Below, one piece after another: positions 15,575 to 24,788 of a stretch of DNA of 64,000 nucleotides. The stretch is from JBEKTW01 sp963727845 (GTDB taxonomy: Bacteria > Bacteroidota > Ignavibacteria > UBA10030 > SZUA-254). The notes below the pieces were generated by a model. The model did no database searches. It had not been told where the DNA came from and was given only the letters and a program-made list of their open reading frames with translations. The translations under genes were made by a program, and so were the position numbers. The stretch is taken from NCBI GenBank assembly GCA_963727845.1, contig CAVSHI010000006.1, forward strand, positions 506,728-570,727, in the 5' to 3' direction. Position 1 is the stretch's first letter. Each line of letters opens with the position of its first letter.

Positions 15575-18097
15575 TTGAATTATCCATTTTCCGATATCGA
15601 ACGCAAGTGGCAGCAGTACTGGGACGGCCACGAGACGTTCAAAGCAGTTGAAGACCCGTCGAAGCAAAAGCTTTTCATCCTCGACATGTACCCGTACCCG
15701 TCAGGGGCAGGATTGCACGTCGGCCACCCTGAGGGGTACACGGCCACTGATATCTACTGCCGTTACAAACGGATGTGCGGTTACAATGTGCTCCATCCGA
15801 TGGGCTGGGATGCTTTTGGCTTGCCCGCGGAACGCTACGCGATGCAAACGGGGATTCATCCACGCACCACCACCCAGCAGAACATCGCGACGTTCAAACG
15901 CCAAATCAAGATGCTCGGTCTGTCGTATGACTGGAGCAGAGAAATCAACACCACCGACCCGGCTTACTATAGATGGACGCAGTGGATTTTCCTCAGGATC
16001 TACAATTCCTGGTACGACGCAGAGAAGGGGAAAGCGCGCCCAATATCAGAATTGCAAATCCCGGCAGGATTGAGCGAGAAGGAAAGGTATCAGTACATCG
16101 CGGACCGGCGGCTCGCGTATCTGTCGGAAATGCCCGTCAATTGGTGCCCCGAGCTCGGAACCGTTCTCGCCAACGAAGAGGTCGACGAATGGGTCGGAAA
16201 GGGATACACCGTTGAACGACGCATGATGCGGCAATGGATGCTTCGTATTACGGCGTATGCTGAACATCTCGCGAAAGACCTGGACGAGCTGCAGTGGTCG
16301 CCCGGCATCATCGAAATGCAGCGGAACTGGATCGGTCGTTCGGAGGGCGCTGAGGCTGATTTCCCTATTAAAGGATCTGCAAAGACTCTTCGCATCTATA
16401 CGACCAGGCCGGATACAATGTTTGGAGCGACGTACATGGTTGTCGCGCCGGAGCATCCTCTTGTCAACGAGATCACAAGCCCCGATTATCGATCAGCCGT
16501 CGAACGATACCGTGACGAGACCAGGCAGAAATCTGAACTAGAGCGCACAGCGCTTGAAAAAGAAAAATCCGGGGTGTTTACAGGCGGATATGCGATCAAT
16601 CCCGCAACAAAGAAGGAAATTCCCATCTGGATCGCCGATTACGTCATGTTGACATATGGCACCGGAGCGATTATGGCAGTTCCGGGCCACGACGAACGCG
16701 ACTATGATTTTGCGAGAAAATATGGTCTGCCCATCGTAGAAGTTGTCGCCGGAGGCGACCTGGGAAAAGCGGCTTTCACCGAAGACGGCCTGGCAGTGAA
16801 TTCGGCGAATGATGAAATTTCCCTCAACGGGCTCCCGACATCGGGAGCACAGAAAAAAATGACTGCATGGCTGGAGCACAAGGGGATAGGGAAGCAAGCT
16901 GTCAAGTACAAGCTCCGGGATTGGCTATTCTCCCGCCAGCGGTATTGGGGAGAACCATTTCCTTTGATCTATCTTGACGACGGGACAGTTAAAGCTTTAC
17001 CTGAAAGTGAACTGCCGATCTTATTACCAGACATTGAGTCATATAAGCCTACCGGAACGGGTGAATCGGCTCTGGCGACCACGACGGAGTGGCTGAATAC
17101 ACTCGACCCCGAGACCGGCAAGCACGCGCGGAGAGAAACACACACGATGCCCCAATGGGCTGGATCATGCTGGTATTACCTTCGGTATCTCGACCCGCAC
17201 AACGAAAAAGAGTTCGTCTCGCTGGAAAAAGAACGTTACTGGATGCCTGTCGATCTCTACGTCGGCGGTGCGGAGCACGCCGTGCTCCACCTGCTGTATG
17301 CGCGATTCTGGCACAAAGTGCTGTATGACCTTGGCTTTGTCTCGACAAAAGAGCCTTTCCGGAGATTGGTGAACCAGGGGACGATTCTGGGCGAAGACGG
17401 TCAGAAAATGTCCAAATCCCGCGGCAATGTTGTGAATCCCGATGAGGTGGTGAGGGAATACGGCGCTGACGCGATGCGGTTGTTCGAAATGTTCATGGGG
17501 CCGCTTGAGGATACAAAACCATGGTCGACGCGGGGAGTCGAAGGCGTCTACCGTTTTCTCAATCGTGTCTGGAGAATGATGATTGATGAGGATGGGAGGT
17601 TGCATCAGTCCATCAGGGAAACCCCGCCCGATGCGATGCAGGAACGCCTTCTTCATCAGACTATAAAAAAGGTCACGCACGATATCGACACGCTGAATTT
17701 CAATACGGGTATCTCCCAAATGATGATTTTCGTCAACGAATTTCTGAACGCGGACCCGAAGCCCAAAAAGGTGATGGAAACATTCGTTCTTCTGCTCTCG
17801 CCGTTCGCGCCGCATATTGCGGAAGAATTGTGGGAGAAACTCGGGCACACGAAGACGCTGGCGTATGAGCCCTGGCCGCAATACGACGAAGCCAGAGCAA
17901 AGGTCGACACCGCCGAATTGGTTGTCCAGGTCAACGGCAAAGTTCGCACCAAGTTCGAGATTGCGCTGGGTTTGGATGACGAAGCGGTGAAGGAAAAGGT
18001 GCTGGCGGATGAGAATGTGAAACGTTACCTCGACGGCAAAGAGATACTGAAAATTGTGGTTGTGAAGAACAAACTTGTGAACCTGGTGGTGAAGTAA
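15575..18097 (+). CDS. leuS: Leucyl-tRNA synthetase
   Basis: An 840-residue class Ia synthetase that charges tRNA-Leu. The HIGH motif is HVGH at residues 48-51 and KMSKS is at 611-615. The editing domain (YTTRPDTMFGATYMVVAPEH) that hydrolyses mischarged tRNA is present, as are the anticodon-binding region and the C-terminal domain (VVQVNGKVRTKFEI). Length fits the bacterial family. The start is TTG at 15575 (MNYPFSDIERKWQQYW); there is no better ATG that keeps the conserved N-terminus. It is followed after five bases by a glycosyltransferase, so the LPS genes downstream may share its transcript. The 222 bases before it hold no gene. Confidence 0.96.
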   Translation: MNYPFSDIERKWQQYWDGHETFKAVEDPSKQKLFILDMYPYPSGAGLHVGHPEGYTATDIYCRYKRMCGYNVLHPMGWDAFGLPAERYAMQTGIHPRTTTQQNIATFKRQIKMLGLSYDWSREINTTDPAYYRWTQWIFLRIYNSWYDAEKGKARPISELQIPAGLSEKERYQYIADRRLAYLSEMPVNWCPELGTVLANEEVDEWVGKGYTVERRMMRQWMLRITAYAEHLAKDLDELQWSPGIIEMQRNWIGRSEGAEADFPIKGSAKTLRIYTTRPDTMFGATYMVVAPEHPLVNEITSPDYRSAVERYRDETRQKSELERTALEKEKSGVFTGGYAINPATKKEIPIWIADYVMLTYGTGAIMAVPGHDERDYDFARKYGLPIVEVVAGGDLGKAAFTEDGLAVNSANDEISLNGLPTSGAQKKMTAWLEHKGIGKQAVKYKLRDWLFSRQRYWGEPFPLIYLDDGTVKALPESELPILLPDIESYKPTGTGESALATTTEWLNTLDPETGKHARRETHTMPQWAGSCWYYLRYLDPHNEKEFVSLEKERYWMPVDLYVGGAEHAVLHLLYARFWHKVLYDLGFVSTKEPFRRLVNQGTILGEDGQKMSKSRGNVVNPDEVVREYGADAMRLFEMFMGPLEDTKPWSTRGVEGVYRFLNRVWRMMIDEDGRLHQSIRETPPDAMQERLLHQTIKKVTHDIDTLNFNTGISQMMIFVNEFLNADPKPKKVMETFVLLLSPFAPHIAEELWEKLGHTKTLAYEPWPQYDEARAKVDTAELVVQVNGKVRTKFEIALGLDDEAVKEKVLADENVKRYLDGKEILKIVVVKNKLVNLVVK

Positions 18098-18102
18098 GCC
18101 TG

Positions 18103-18918
18103 ATGTCGAAGCTCTCGGTCATCGTCGTTACCTTCAACGAGGAAAAGAACATCGAACGGTGTCTCCGTTCCGTCCGGTGGGCTGATGAAATTGTGGTGGT
18201 TGATTCATTCAGCGCTGACAGGACGATTGAGCTGGCGAAGAAGTACACGAAGGCGGTTTTTCAATTCAAGTATCCGGGCTACAGTAAGCAGGTGGAGCGG
18301 GGGATGGAACGGGCAACGGGTGATTGGTTTTTCATCCTCGATGCGGATGAGGAGGTTTCAGAAGAGCTTGCGTCGTCAATCAAAATGACGGTCGCCGACC
18401 CGGCGGCAAAAGACGGATATTATGCGAGTCGAAAGATCAACGTCTTCGGGAAATGGATCGAGCACGGGGGCTGGTCTCCCGATTGGCAGTTCCGGCTGGT
18501 GCGGAGAGACAAATGCGTTGCCGAGCATCAGGAAGTCCATGGGGCATTCACGACCCGCGGCAGCAAAGGGCATCTCCAAGGTGTGTTGTACCACTACACC
18601 TACCCGACCATCGAATCGTACCTGGAGAAGCTCAACGATTATACATCGCTCCACGTCTCCAATAAGTTGAAAGAACATCCGGCTCTTGAGGTTCGCTGGC
18701 ACAAGATTGTTCTAAGTCCCGCATCGGAGTTCTTCAGGACGTACGTCGTGAAAAAAGGATACAAAGATGGGATGGAAGGATTTATTCTTTCCGTGTGCTC
18801 GGCGCTGTACACGCTGGGCCTGTACGCAAAGGCCTGGGAATATCGCATGAGGGAAAAGGAGGGGAAGGGGCATTTGCCGCCCATCACGAATGCAGCCCTG
18901 CAACACTCTCGACGATGA
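18103..18918 (+). CDS. Glycosyltransferase family 2, WaaE/KdtX-like
   Basis: A 271-residue GT-A enzyme. The N-terminus has the GT2 signature (LSVIVVTFNEEKNIERCL, then ADEIVVVDSFSADRT) and a D-x-D type site (FILDADEE). The middle (YYASRKINVFGKWIEHGGW) and the end (KGYKDGMEGFILSV) are typical of the family that adds the first glucose or a related sugar to the LPS inner core (WaaE/KdtX group). It acts on the cytosolic face of the inner membrane. It begins an operon-like run of seven surface-polysaccharide genes and overlaps the next gene by 29 bases. The sugar and acceptor cannot be deduced. Confidence 0.85.
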   Translation: MSKLSVIVVTFNEEKNIERCLRSVRWADEIVVVDSFSADRTIELAKKYTKAVFQFKYPGYSKQVERGMERATGDWFFILDADEEVSEELASSIKMTVADPAAKDGYYASRKINVFGKWIEHGGWSPDWQFRLVRRDKCVAEHQEVHGAFTTRGSKGHLQGVLYHYTYPTIESYLEKLNDYTSLHVSNKLKEHPALEVRWHKIVLSPASEFFRTYVVKKGYKDGMEGFILSVCSALYTLGLYAKAWEYRMREKEGKGHLPPITNAALQHSRR

Positions 18919-19798
18919 CTTTTCGCATGGTCGCGTTGTGAAACAATCCCTCTCTCTCATGGTCGCAGTGTACAATGCGGTCGGTTACCTGGAGTTCATC
19001 TTTGCAGGACTTCAGCGTCAAACATTGCGGGACTTTGAGCTGATCGTGGCCGACGATGGATCGGGTCCGGCGATGAAGGAACTGGTCGACCGCATGAAGA
19101 AGCAGGTTTCATTTCCGGTACGACATCTCTGGCAGGAAGACGTGGGATTTCGGAAGAATATAATGCTCAACAAAGCCATCGAGGCGTCGCACACGGAGTA
19201 TTTGGTTTTTATCGACGGTGATTGCGTCCCGCATCGCAAGTTTCTCGAGGACCATTGGAGCAATCACAGGGAAAACAATGTGCTGTGCGGCCGGCGCGTG
19301 AATCTCAGCGAGCATATGACGCGTCGGTTGACAGCACAAACCATTGCCTCCGGGGCACATGAGAAATTGTCCGTCCCCATGCTGGTGGATGGTCTGCTCG
19401 GCAGAAGCAGCAATCTGGAAGACGCGATCCGCATTGAGAATGCTGCTCTACGTCGCCTGCTGCATCGGAATAAGGTTCGCATCCTGGGATGCAATTTTTC
19501 AGTTGAGAAAAGACTTCTCGAACAGATCAATGGTTTCAATGAAGATTACCAGGCGCCCGGAAGAGGCGAAGATTCGGATATTGCATTCCGGCTGGGATTG
19601 ATCGGCGCGCAGTTCAAAACATTGCGCTATCTTGCGGTTCTGTATCATCTGTATCATCCTCCCACGAAAGTCGGCGAGGAGAACAAGCGGATTCATGAAC
19701 AGGTAATGGAAAGCAGAAATCCGGTATGCGCGAATGGACTCCGCAAACTTGAATCCACTCCACCGGCACCGAACTCAACAGATAAGAAAACAAAGTGA
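18890..19798 (+). CDS. Glycosyltransferase family 2
   Basis: A 302-residue GT2 enzyme with LMVAVYNAVGYLEFIFAGL, a metal-binding FIDGDCVPH and a second-domain GFNEDYQAPGRGEDSDIAFRL pattern, in which the ED resembles the catalytic base region of galactosyl- and chondroitin-type GT2 enzymes. The start is uncertain: ATG 18890 overlaps the upstream gene, while GTG 18938 would begin just before the conserved core; neither has a clear ribosome site. It ends in GTGA, overlapping the start of the ABC exporter. A role in LPS or capsule sugar assembly follows from the neighbours. Confidence 0.82.
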   Translation: MQPCNTLDDDFSHGRVVKQSLSLMVAVYNAVGYLEFIFAGLQRQTLRDFELIVADDGSGPAMKELVDRMKKQVSFPVRHLWQEDVGFRKNIMLNKAIEASHTEYLVFIDGDCVPHRKFLEDHWSNHRENNVLCGRRVNLSEHMTRRLTAQTIASGAHEKLSVPMLVDGLLGRSSNLEDAIRIENAALRRLLHRNKVRILGCNFSVEKRLLEQINGFNEDYQAPGRGEDSDIAFRLGLIGAQFKTLRYLAVLYHLYHPPTKVGEENKRIHEQVMESRNPVCANGLRKLESTPPAPNSTDKKTK

Positions 19799-21633
19799 AG
19801 AATTTCAAAATATACCTCCGCATTGTTAGATGCGCCAAGCCTTACTGGCGGCATGTTGCTTCCTCAATAGCGTTTACGATTTTCTATTCGGTGTTCAGCG
19901 GACTCTCTATCGGGCTGTTCATCCCGCTGCTCGACCTCTTATTCCATCCCGAAAAAATGAAGGGAGCGGAGAGCGCGGATACACTTAAGCTGCCTTTCTC
20001 CGATGCCCTGCAGGGCATCAAGAAAGGGTTATTCGACTATGTCTTCGGCGTTTCGCAGATCGATGCGCTGGTGAAGATCTGTGCCATAATCGTTGTCGCG
20101 TTTTTTCTTAAGAATCTCTTCGGTTATTTGCAGTCGTTCATGATGAACTATGCCGAAGAAGGAGTGGTGAAAGACATTCGCAATTCGCTCTATCGCCATC
20201 TCCACGACCTGCCGCTGGCTTATTTCACCAACGAGCGCACCGGGGAGCTGATATCGCGGATCACCAACGATGTCTCTATCATCAACGGAGGCATCAGCGC
20301 GTTCTTTGTTACCCTTGTCCGCGAGCCGCTTCTGATCATCGTTTTCCTCGGGCTGGCGATTGCGCTCAGCTGGAAACTGACGCTGATTTCCATCCTCGTG
20401 TTTCCCTTTTCTTTATCGATCATCGGGTGGATTGCCGTTCGATTGCACAAGGAACGCATGGTCTCGCAAGAGCGGCTGGCCGACATCACGTCCGTGCTGC
20501 AGGAAACGATTTCCGGGGTAAAGGTTGTGAAAGCGTTTGGAATGGAGGAGTTCGAGAACAAGAAGTTCACGCGCCAGACCGGCAGGTACTTTGCTTCGCT
20601 CATAAAGATCACAAGAATCCGCGATCTTGCCTCACCGGCGACCGAGCTTCTAAGTATCGCCGCGGGGGCTGTTATTATCTGGTTTGGCGGAAAAGAAATT
20701 CTCATCGAGCACACCTTGAGCGCGAGTCAGTTCCTGTATTTCCTGTTCATCATTTTTCAGGTCATGCCGCCGATCAAGGAGCTTACGAATGTCAACAATC
20801 GTGTCCAGGAAGCCAGCGCCGCCGGCAAGCGGATATTTGAAATTCTTGACACGAAGCCCTCGATCTCCAGCAAGACCAACGCGCAGAAGTTGTCGCAATT
20901 TTCTTCGTCCATTGAGTTTAAGAATGTGTGTTTTTCCTACAATGGGCAGGATCAAGTGTTGAACAGTATCAACCTGAAGTTCAATAAGGGGGAAGTTGAC
21001 GCCATCGTTGGGCCGAGCGGGAGCGGCAAGACGACGCTCGTTGACCTGATCCCTCGCTTCTACGATCCCACGTCGGGTACAATCATGTTCGACGGTATGG
21101 ACCTGCGCGAGCTGGAAGTGAAATCCCTCCGCGAAAAGATTGGCATCGTGACACAGGACACCATCCTGTTTAATGACATCGTGCGAAATAACATCGCGTA
21201 CGGCCTCGACAACTGTCCGTTGGAAAGCATCGTCGCGGCGGCGAAGGCGGCGAACGCTCACGATTTCATCATGGCGATGCCCCAGCAGTACGATAGCACC
21301 ATCGGAGAGCGCGGCGTGAAGCTCTCAGGCGGCGAGCGACAGCGCATCTCGCTTGCGCGGGCCATTCTCAAGAATCCTCCGCTCCTCATTCTTGACGAAG
21401 CAACCTCCGCGCTTGATACCGAATCGGAGATCCTGGTCCAGCAGGCAATCGACCGCCTGATGTCGGGAAGGACGTCGATCGTTATTGCGCACCGGCTTTC
21501 CACCGTTCAGCATGCCGACCGCATCATCGTTCTCGACCATGGAAGCGTTGTGGAAGTCGGCACGCACGCGACATTGATCAACAATCCAAACGGGCTCTAC
21601 CGCAAACTCTATGAGCTTCAGTTCCGAATCTGA
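19795..21633 (+). CDS. msbA: ABC exporter, MsbA-like lipid A flippase
   Basis: A 612-residue half-transporter with an N-terminal six-helix membrane domain and a C-terminal ATPase domain. Walker A is GPSGSGKT at 406-413; the signature is LSGGERQRISLARA and Walker B is LLILDEATSALD, followed by the H-loop IAHRLST. The coupling-helix segment (LISRITNDVSIINGG) is typical of the MsbA group. It would flip lipid A-core or another lipid-linked sugar across the inner membrane. The start is GTG at 19795 inside the stop of the preceding gene, a sign of translational coupling. The LPS neighbours support the assignment, though multidrug exporters are close relatives. Confidence 0.85.
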   Translation: MKNFKIYLRIVRCAKPYWRHVASSIAFTIFYSVFSGLSIGLFIPLLDLLFHPEKMKGAESADTLKLPFSDALQGIKKGLFDYVFGVSQIDALVKICAIIVVAFFLKNLFGYLQSFMMNYAEEGVVKDIRNSLYRHLHDLPLAYFTNERTGELISRITNDVSIINGGISAFFVTLVREPLLIIVFLGLAIALSWKLTLISILVFPFSLSIIGWIAVRLHKERMVSQERLADITSVLQETISGVKVVKAFGMEEFENKKFTRQTGRYFASLIKITRIRDLASPATELLSIAAGAVIIWFGGKEILIEHTLSASQFLYFLFIIFQVMPPIKELTNVNNRVQEASAAGKRIFEILDTKPSISSKTNAQKLSQFSSSIEFKNVCFSYNGQDQVLNSINLKFNKGEVDAIVGPSGSGKTTLVDLIPRFYDPTSGTIMFDGMDLRELEVKSLREKIGIVTQDTILFNDIVRNNIAYGLDNCPLESIVAAAKAANAHDFIMAMPQQYDSTIGERGVKLSGGERQRISLARAILKNPPLLILDEATSALDTESEILVQQAIDRLMSGRTSIVIAHRLSTVQHADRIIVLDHGSVVEVGTHATLINNPNGLYRKLYELQFRI

Positions 21634-21654
21634 AGGCGCTTGAGGCACACGTCC

Positions 21655-22803
21655 ATGCTTCGTAAATGGAGATCGCGGCGGGAGAGGAAATTTTCTAAAT
21701 TTGTCACACAAACCGCCAACGTTCGGAAAATCCTCGTGCTGCGCAACGGTCTCATCGGCGACGTTGTGTTCATCACGCCTGTATTGCAGCGGCTGCGGGA
21801 GTCGTTCCCCGGCGCCGTCATCGACGCTATGGTGAGTGAACGCGCAGTCGAAGTTCTCAGGAGTTTTCCCTCACTCAGGATGATCCGTTCGCTCGGCGAG
21901 AACGATTCCCTCATGGATCAGATCAGGATATTCCGCCGACTGCGGATCGAACGGTATGACCTTCTGGTGATCCAGGAAACGAATTCGCATTACAGTGCGA
22001 TGTCCCTTCTGACGGGAGCCAGATTCTGCGTCGGGTTTGGAAACTCGCTCGATGTTCTGCTGGATAAGGCGGTCGCGTGGCGCGACAATGTGCACGCGGT
22101 GTCGGCGGAAATGGATACCGTGCTTGGATGGACCACGGAGAATCCGCGGAACCCCGTCGGGCTCCATCTGTCGACAACTTCCGAGGAGAAGAAACAAGCT
22201 GAGCTGGCGCTACGGCAATCCGGCATCAATCCACATGAGCCCATTGTCTGTTTCCATCCCGGTTGCAGCGACGTTCGTTCTGTCCGTGAGTGGATCGTTC
22301 CCCGCTACAGTGAAGTGGCGGACCAGTGTCATAAACTGCACCATGCCCAAATCGTCTTCACCGGCCTCGCCAGAGACGGTGAAATGATTGAGGCGATCCG
22401 AAAAGGAATGAAATCGCCGTCGGCGAGCTTCGCAGGGAAAAGCCCGCTTCGCCTGTTCATGGCGATACTCGGGCACGCCGGAGTTGTCATCGGGTCGGAT
22501 ACCGGCGCCCTGCACATCGCCACGGCTCTCGGAACGCCTGTTGTAATGCTGATGGGATTCACCGGACCGGATGACACCGGTCCGTTCGATGCGAGTCACC
22601 GCTCGCGCGTCGTAAGGGTGGAGCTGCCGTGCAGCCCCTGCATTCACCGGAACCCGAAGCCGCAGCAATGGGAAACATGCAAGAATATCAGACCGGTGAT
22701 GTGTATGGATAAGATTACGAGCGAAGCGGTTTTCACGGCTATTAATGAAGTTCTTGGATCACCGATTACCTCTGAATTGGGAATGGATGGAAGTAGGCGC
22801 TGA
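21655..22803 (+). CDS. Glycosyltransferase family 9 (heptosyltransferase-like)
   Basis: A 382-residue GT-B enzyme of the ADP-heptose:LPS heptosyltransferase family. It begins with the acceptor-domain motif KILVLRNGLIGDVVFITPVL and later shows the nucleotide-sugar site (VCFHPGCS, then GSDTGALHIATALGTPVVMLMG and FTGPDDTGPF). A cysteine-rich tail (CSPCIHRN, then CKNIRPVMCM) is also known in GT9 proteins. I chose ATG 21655 with GAGG nine bases upstream; a TTG at 21640 is also in frame. It overlaps the next gene by 59 bases. It probably extends the LPS inner core. Confidence 0.87.
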   Translation: MLRKWRSRRERKFSKFVTQTANVRKILVLRNGLIGDVVFITPVLQRLRESFPGAVIDAMVSERAVEVLRSFPSLRMIRSLGENDSLMDQIRIFRRLRIERYDLLVIQETNSHYSAMSLLTGARFCVGFGNSLDVLLDKAVAWRDNVHAVSAEMDTVLGWTTENPRNPVGLHLSTTSEEKKQAELALRQSGINPHEPIVCFHPGCSDVRSVREWIVPRYSEVADQCHKLHHAQIVFTGLARDGEMIEAIRKGMKSPSASFAGKSPLRLFMAILGHAGVVIGSDTGALHIATALGTPVVMLMGFTGPDDTGPFDASHRSRVVRVELPCSPCIHRNPKPQQWETCKNIRPVMCMDKITSEAVFTAINEVLGSPITSELGMDGSRR

Positions 22804-24004
22804 AAATACAACGTCTCTAACCGGAAACCGGCTGCGATCGGACAGTCCCGGCAACGCGAAGTTGTTCACGGTCTATCACATCGGGCTGCAACTGCTGCTG
22901 GCGAGTCTCGCAGCCTCAATAGTCGCTGCGGAAATTCTTGCCGGCTGTCTCTTCGTGCTGTGGGTTGTTCTCATGGCGCGCGGCGTGCGATACCGGCGGA
23001 CAGCGTTGGATATGCCCGTTGTGATTTTCATTTTTGTGCGCTTGCTCTCCATTGCTTTCTCTGAATATCCATCGATGAGTTATGTTACCATAACCCGGGA
23101 ATTGGTTTACTACGCGGGTTATTTCTTTACGGTTTTCTACCTGCAAAATGTGGAGCGGCAAAAGATCGAGAGTCTCCTGAAAGTTCTATTTGTCGCAACC
23201 GGAGCGGTAACGGTCATTGCAGTCATTCAGTTTCTGCTCGGCTATACGCTGCGGGTCAACGCCCTGAGCGGCGGCGGGATGCTTTCCACCCAGCTGGCTT
23301 TCGTGATGCTTGTTGCGCTTGTCGCCAAGGACGTGAAGAGCATTTTCCGGTCGCCGGTGGTTTTCTGGCTGATGATGTCTGTTTGCGCGATTGGATTAGC
23401 CCTCAGTATGACACGGGGAGATTGGATAGCGACCGCCGCCGGGATTGTTCTGTTCAGCGCTGTATTCAATCGGAAGGTGTTGTTCGGAATGATCGCTTTT
23501 TGCCTGATCCTGGTGTTGGTGGTTCCTTCCGTTCGTCACCGCATGACGACGCTGGAGAATCCCCTGCAGAATACCAGCGACCGTATCACGCTGTGGCAAA
23601 ACGCCGTCACGCTTATCGGCGTTCATCCCGTTCTTGGATTCGGTCCCGAAACGTTTCATGAAGTGTTTAAGGATGTGGAACATCTCGAAGACAAGGATGT
23701 CGGCGCCTGGCATAACGATGTCCTCCAGTTGTACATGGAAAGCGGAGCTGTCGGCGTCATTGCCTTCGCTGGGTATATGGGTACTTTGCTCTTCCTTTCT
23801 GTCAGGTTGATTAAGCGTTCTCATTATCGCCGGGGGGACCTCAGCATAGGATGGATGGGATTATTGCTTCTTCTCGCCTACCTGATAAGTGGAATGTTTA
23901 CGATGCCGACGATTTCGATCACCAACGGAATGCTGTTCCGTTTCTTGATTGCTATCGTTGCAGTTGAGCATCAGCGCGTTTTCGGAAAAACCGGGGAGGT
24001 TTGA
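22745..24004 (+). CDS. O-antigen ligase-like membrane protein (WaaL/Wzy_C family)
   Basis: A 419-residue polytopic protein with about ten hydrophobic segments. The periplasmic loop carries the Wzy_C signature: GVHPVLGFGPETFHEVF, WHNDVLQLYMESGAVGVIAF, with the conserved H and the N-D pair seen in ligases and polymerases. It would join O-antigen or another polymer to lipid A-core in the periplasm. The start is uncertain between ATG 22745, which overlaps the GT9 gene by 59 bases, and ATG 22787. The next gene begins four bases after the stop. Confidence 0.82.
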   Translation: MKFLDHRLPLNWEWMEVGAENTTSLTGNRLRSDSPGNAKLFTVYHIGLQLLLASLAASIVAAEILAGCLFVLWVVLMARGVRYRRTALDMPVVIFIFVRLLSIAFSEYPSMSYVTITRELVYYAGYFFTVFYLQNVERQKIESLLKVLFVATGAVTVIAVIQFLLGYTLRVNALSGGGMLSTQLAFVMLVALVAKDVKSIFRSPVVFWLMMSVCAIGLALSMTRGDWIATAAGIVLFSAVFNRKVLFGMIAFCLILVLVVPSVRHRMTTLENPLQNTSDRITLWQNAVTLIGVHPVLGFGPETFHEVFKDVEHLEDKDVGAWHNDVLQLYMESGAVGVIAFAGYMGTLLFLSVRLIKRSHYRRGDLSIGWMGLLLLLAYLISGMFTMPTISITNGMLFRFLIAIVAVEHQRVFGKTGEV

Positions 24005-24008
24005 GGCG

Positions 24009-24788
24009 ATGGAACATGCAAAAGTCCCGCTCTCGGTCATCGTTATTACGAAGAATGAAGAGCACAACATTGTCGATTGCCTGCAGAGCGTGATATGGGC
24101 GAACGAAATCATAATCGTTGATGCGGAAAGCAAAGACCGGACAGTCGAACTTGCACGACAATTTACGCCGGAGGTTCATGTCAGGGAGTGGATGGGATAT
24201 GGACCGGCAAAGAATTCCGCTCTTGACCATGTGACGAATACATGGGTACTGTGGCTGGATGCGGATGAGCGGGTGAGCCCCGAGCTTGCACGGGAAATCC
24301 GGACGGCCATCCAGGATCAATCAACTTTGCACACTGTCTTTGAGGTCGCTCGCCGGGCGTATTTTCTCGGGAGATGGATACGGCACTGCGGCTGGTACCC
24401 GGGATATGTGGTCCGCCTTTTTAAGAAAAACTCGGCCCGGTTCAGCGATTCGAGAGTTCATGAGGGGTTGGAATACACGGGATCGGTGGGACGGCTGGAG
24501 AACGATTTGATTCATTACACAGACGATACCCTGTATCATTACTTTTCAAAGTTTAATCCTTACACGTCGCTGGCCGCCGCAGATGTGATGGACGCAAAAA
24601 GAAGATTTTCGCTGTATGACCTCCTGGTGCGGCCGCCATATCTCTTTTTCAAAATGTACGTTCTGCGATTCGGATTTCTGGACGGCATGCCTGGGCTGAT
24701 TCTTTCGCTTCTTTCAGCCTCGTATGTCTTCATGAAGTATGCAAAGCTCTGGGAGCTTGAATCCCGCAAAGCGAAAGCCATCCATTGA
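24009..24788 (+). CDS. Glycosyltransferase family 2, WaaE/KdtX-like (second copy)
   Basis: A 259-residue enzyme clearly related to the gene at 18103: LSVIVITKNEEHNIVDCLQS, ANEIIIVDAESKDRTVELA, WLDADERVSPELA, GRWIRHCGWYPGYVVRLF and FGFLDGMPGLILSLLSASY. I placed the start at ATG 24009, just before the conserved core and after GAGG; a longer frame from 23949 overlaps the ligase. It ends in an overlap with the next GT9 gene. Two related enzymes in one cluster suggest two successive additions of similar sugars to the core. Confidence 0.85.
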   Translation: MEHAKVPLSVIVITKNEEHNIVDCLQSVIWANEIIIVDAESKDRTVELARQFTPEVHVREWMGYGPAKNSALDHVTNTWVLWLDADERVSPELAREIRTAIQDQSTLHTVFEVARRAYFLGRWIRHCGWYPGYVVRLFKKNSARFSDSRVHEGLEYTGSVGRLENDLIHYTDDTLYHYFSKFNPYTSLAAADVMDAKRRFSLYDLLVRPPYLFFKMYVLRFGFLDGMPGLILSLLSASYVFMKYAKLWELESRKAKAIH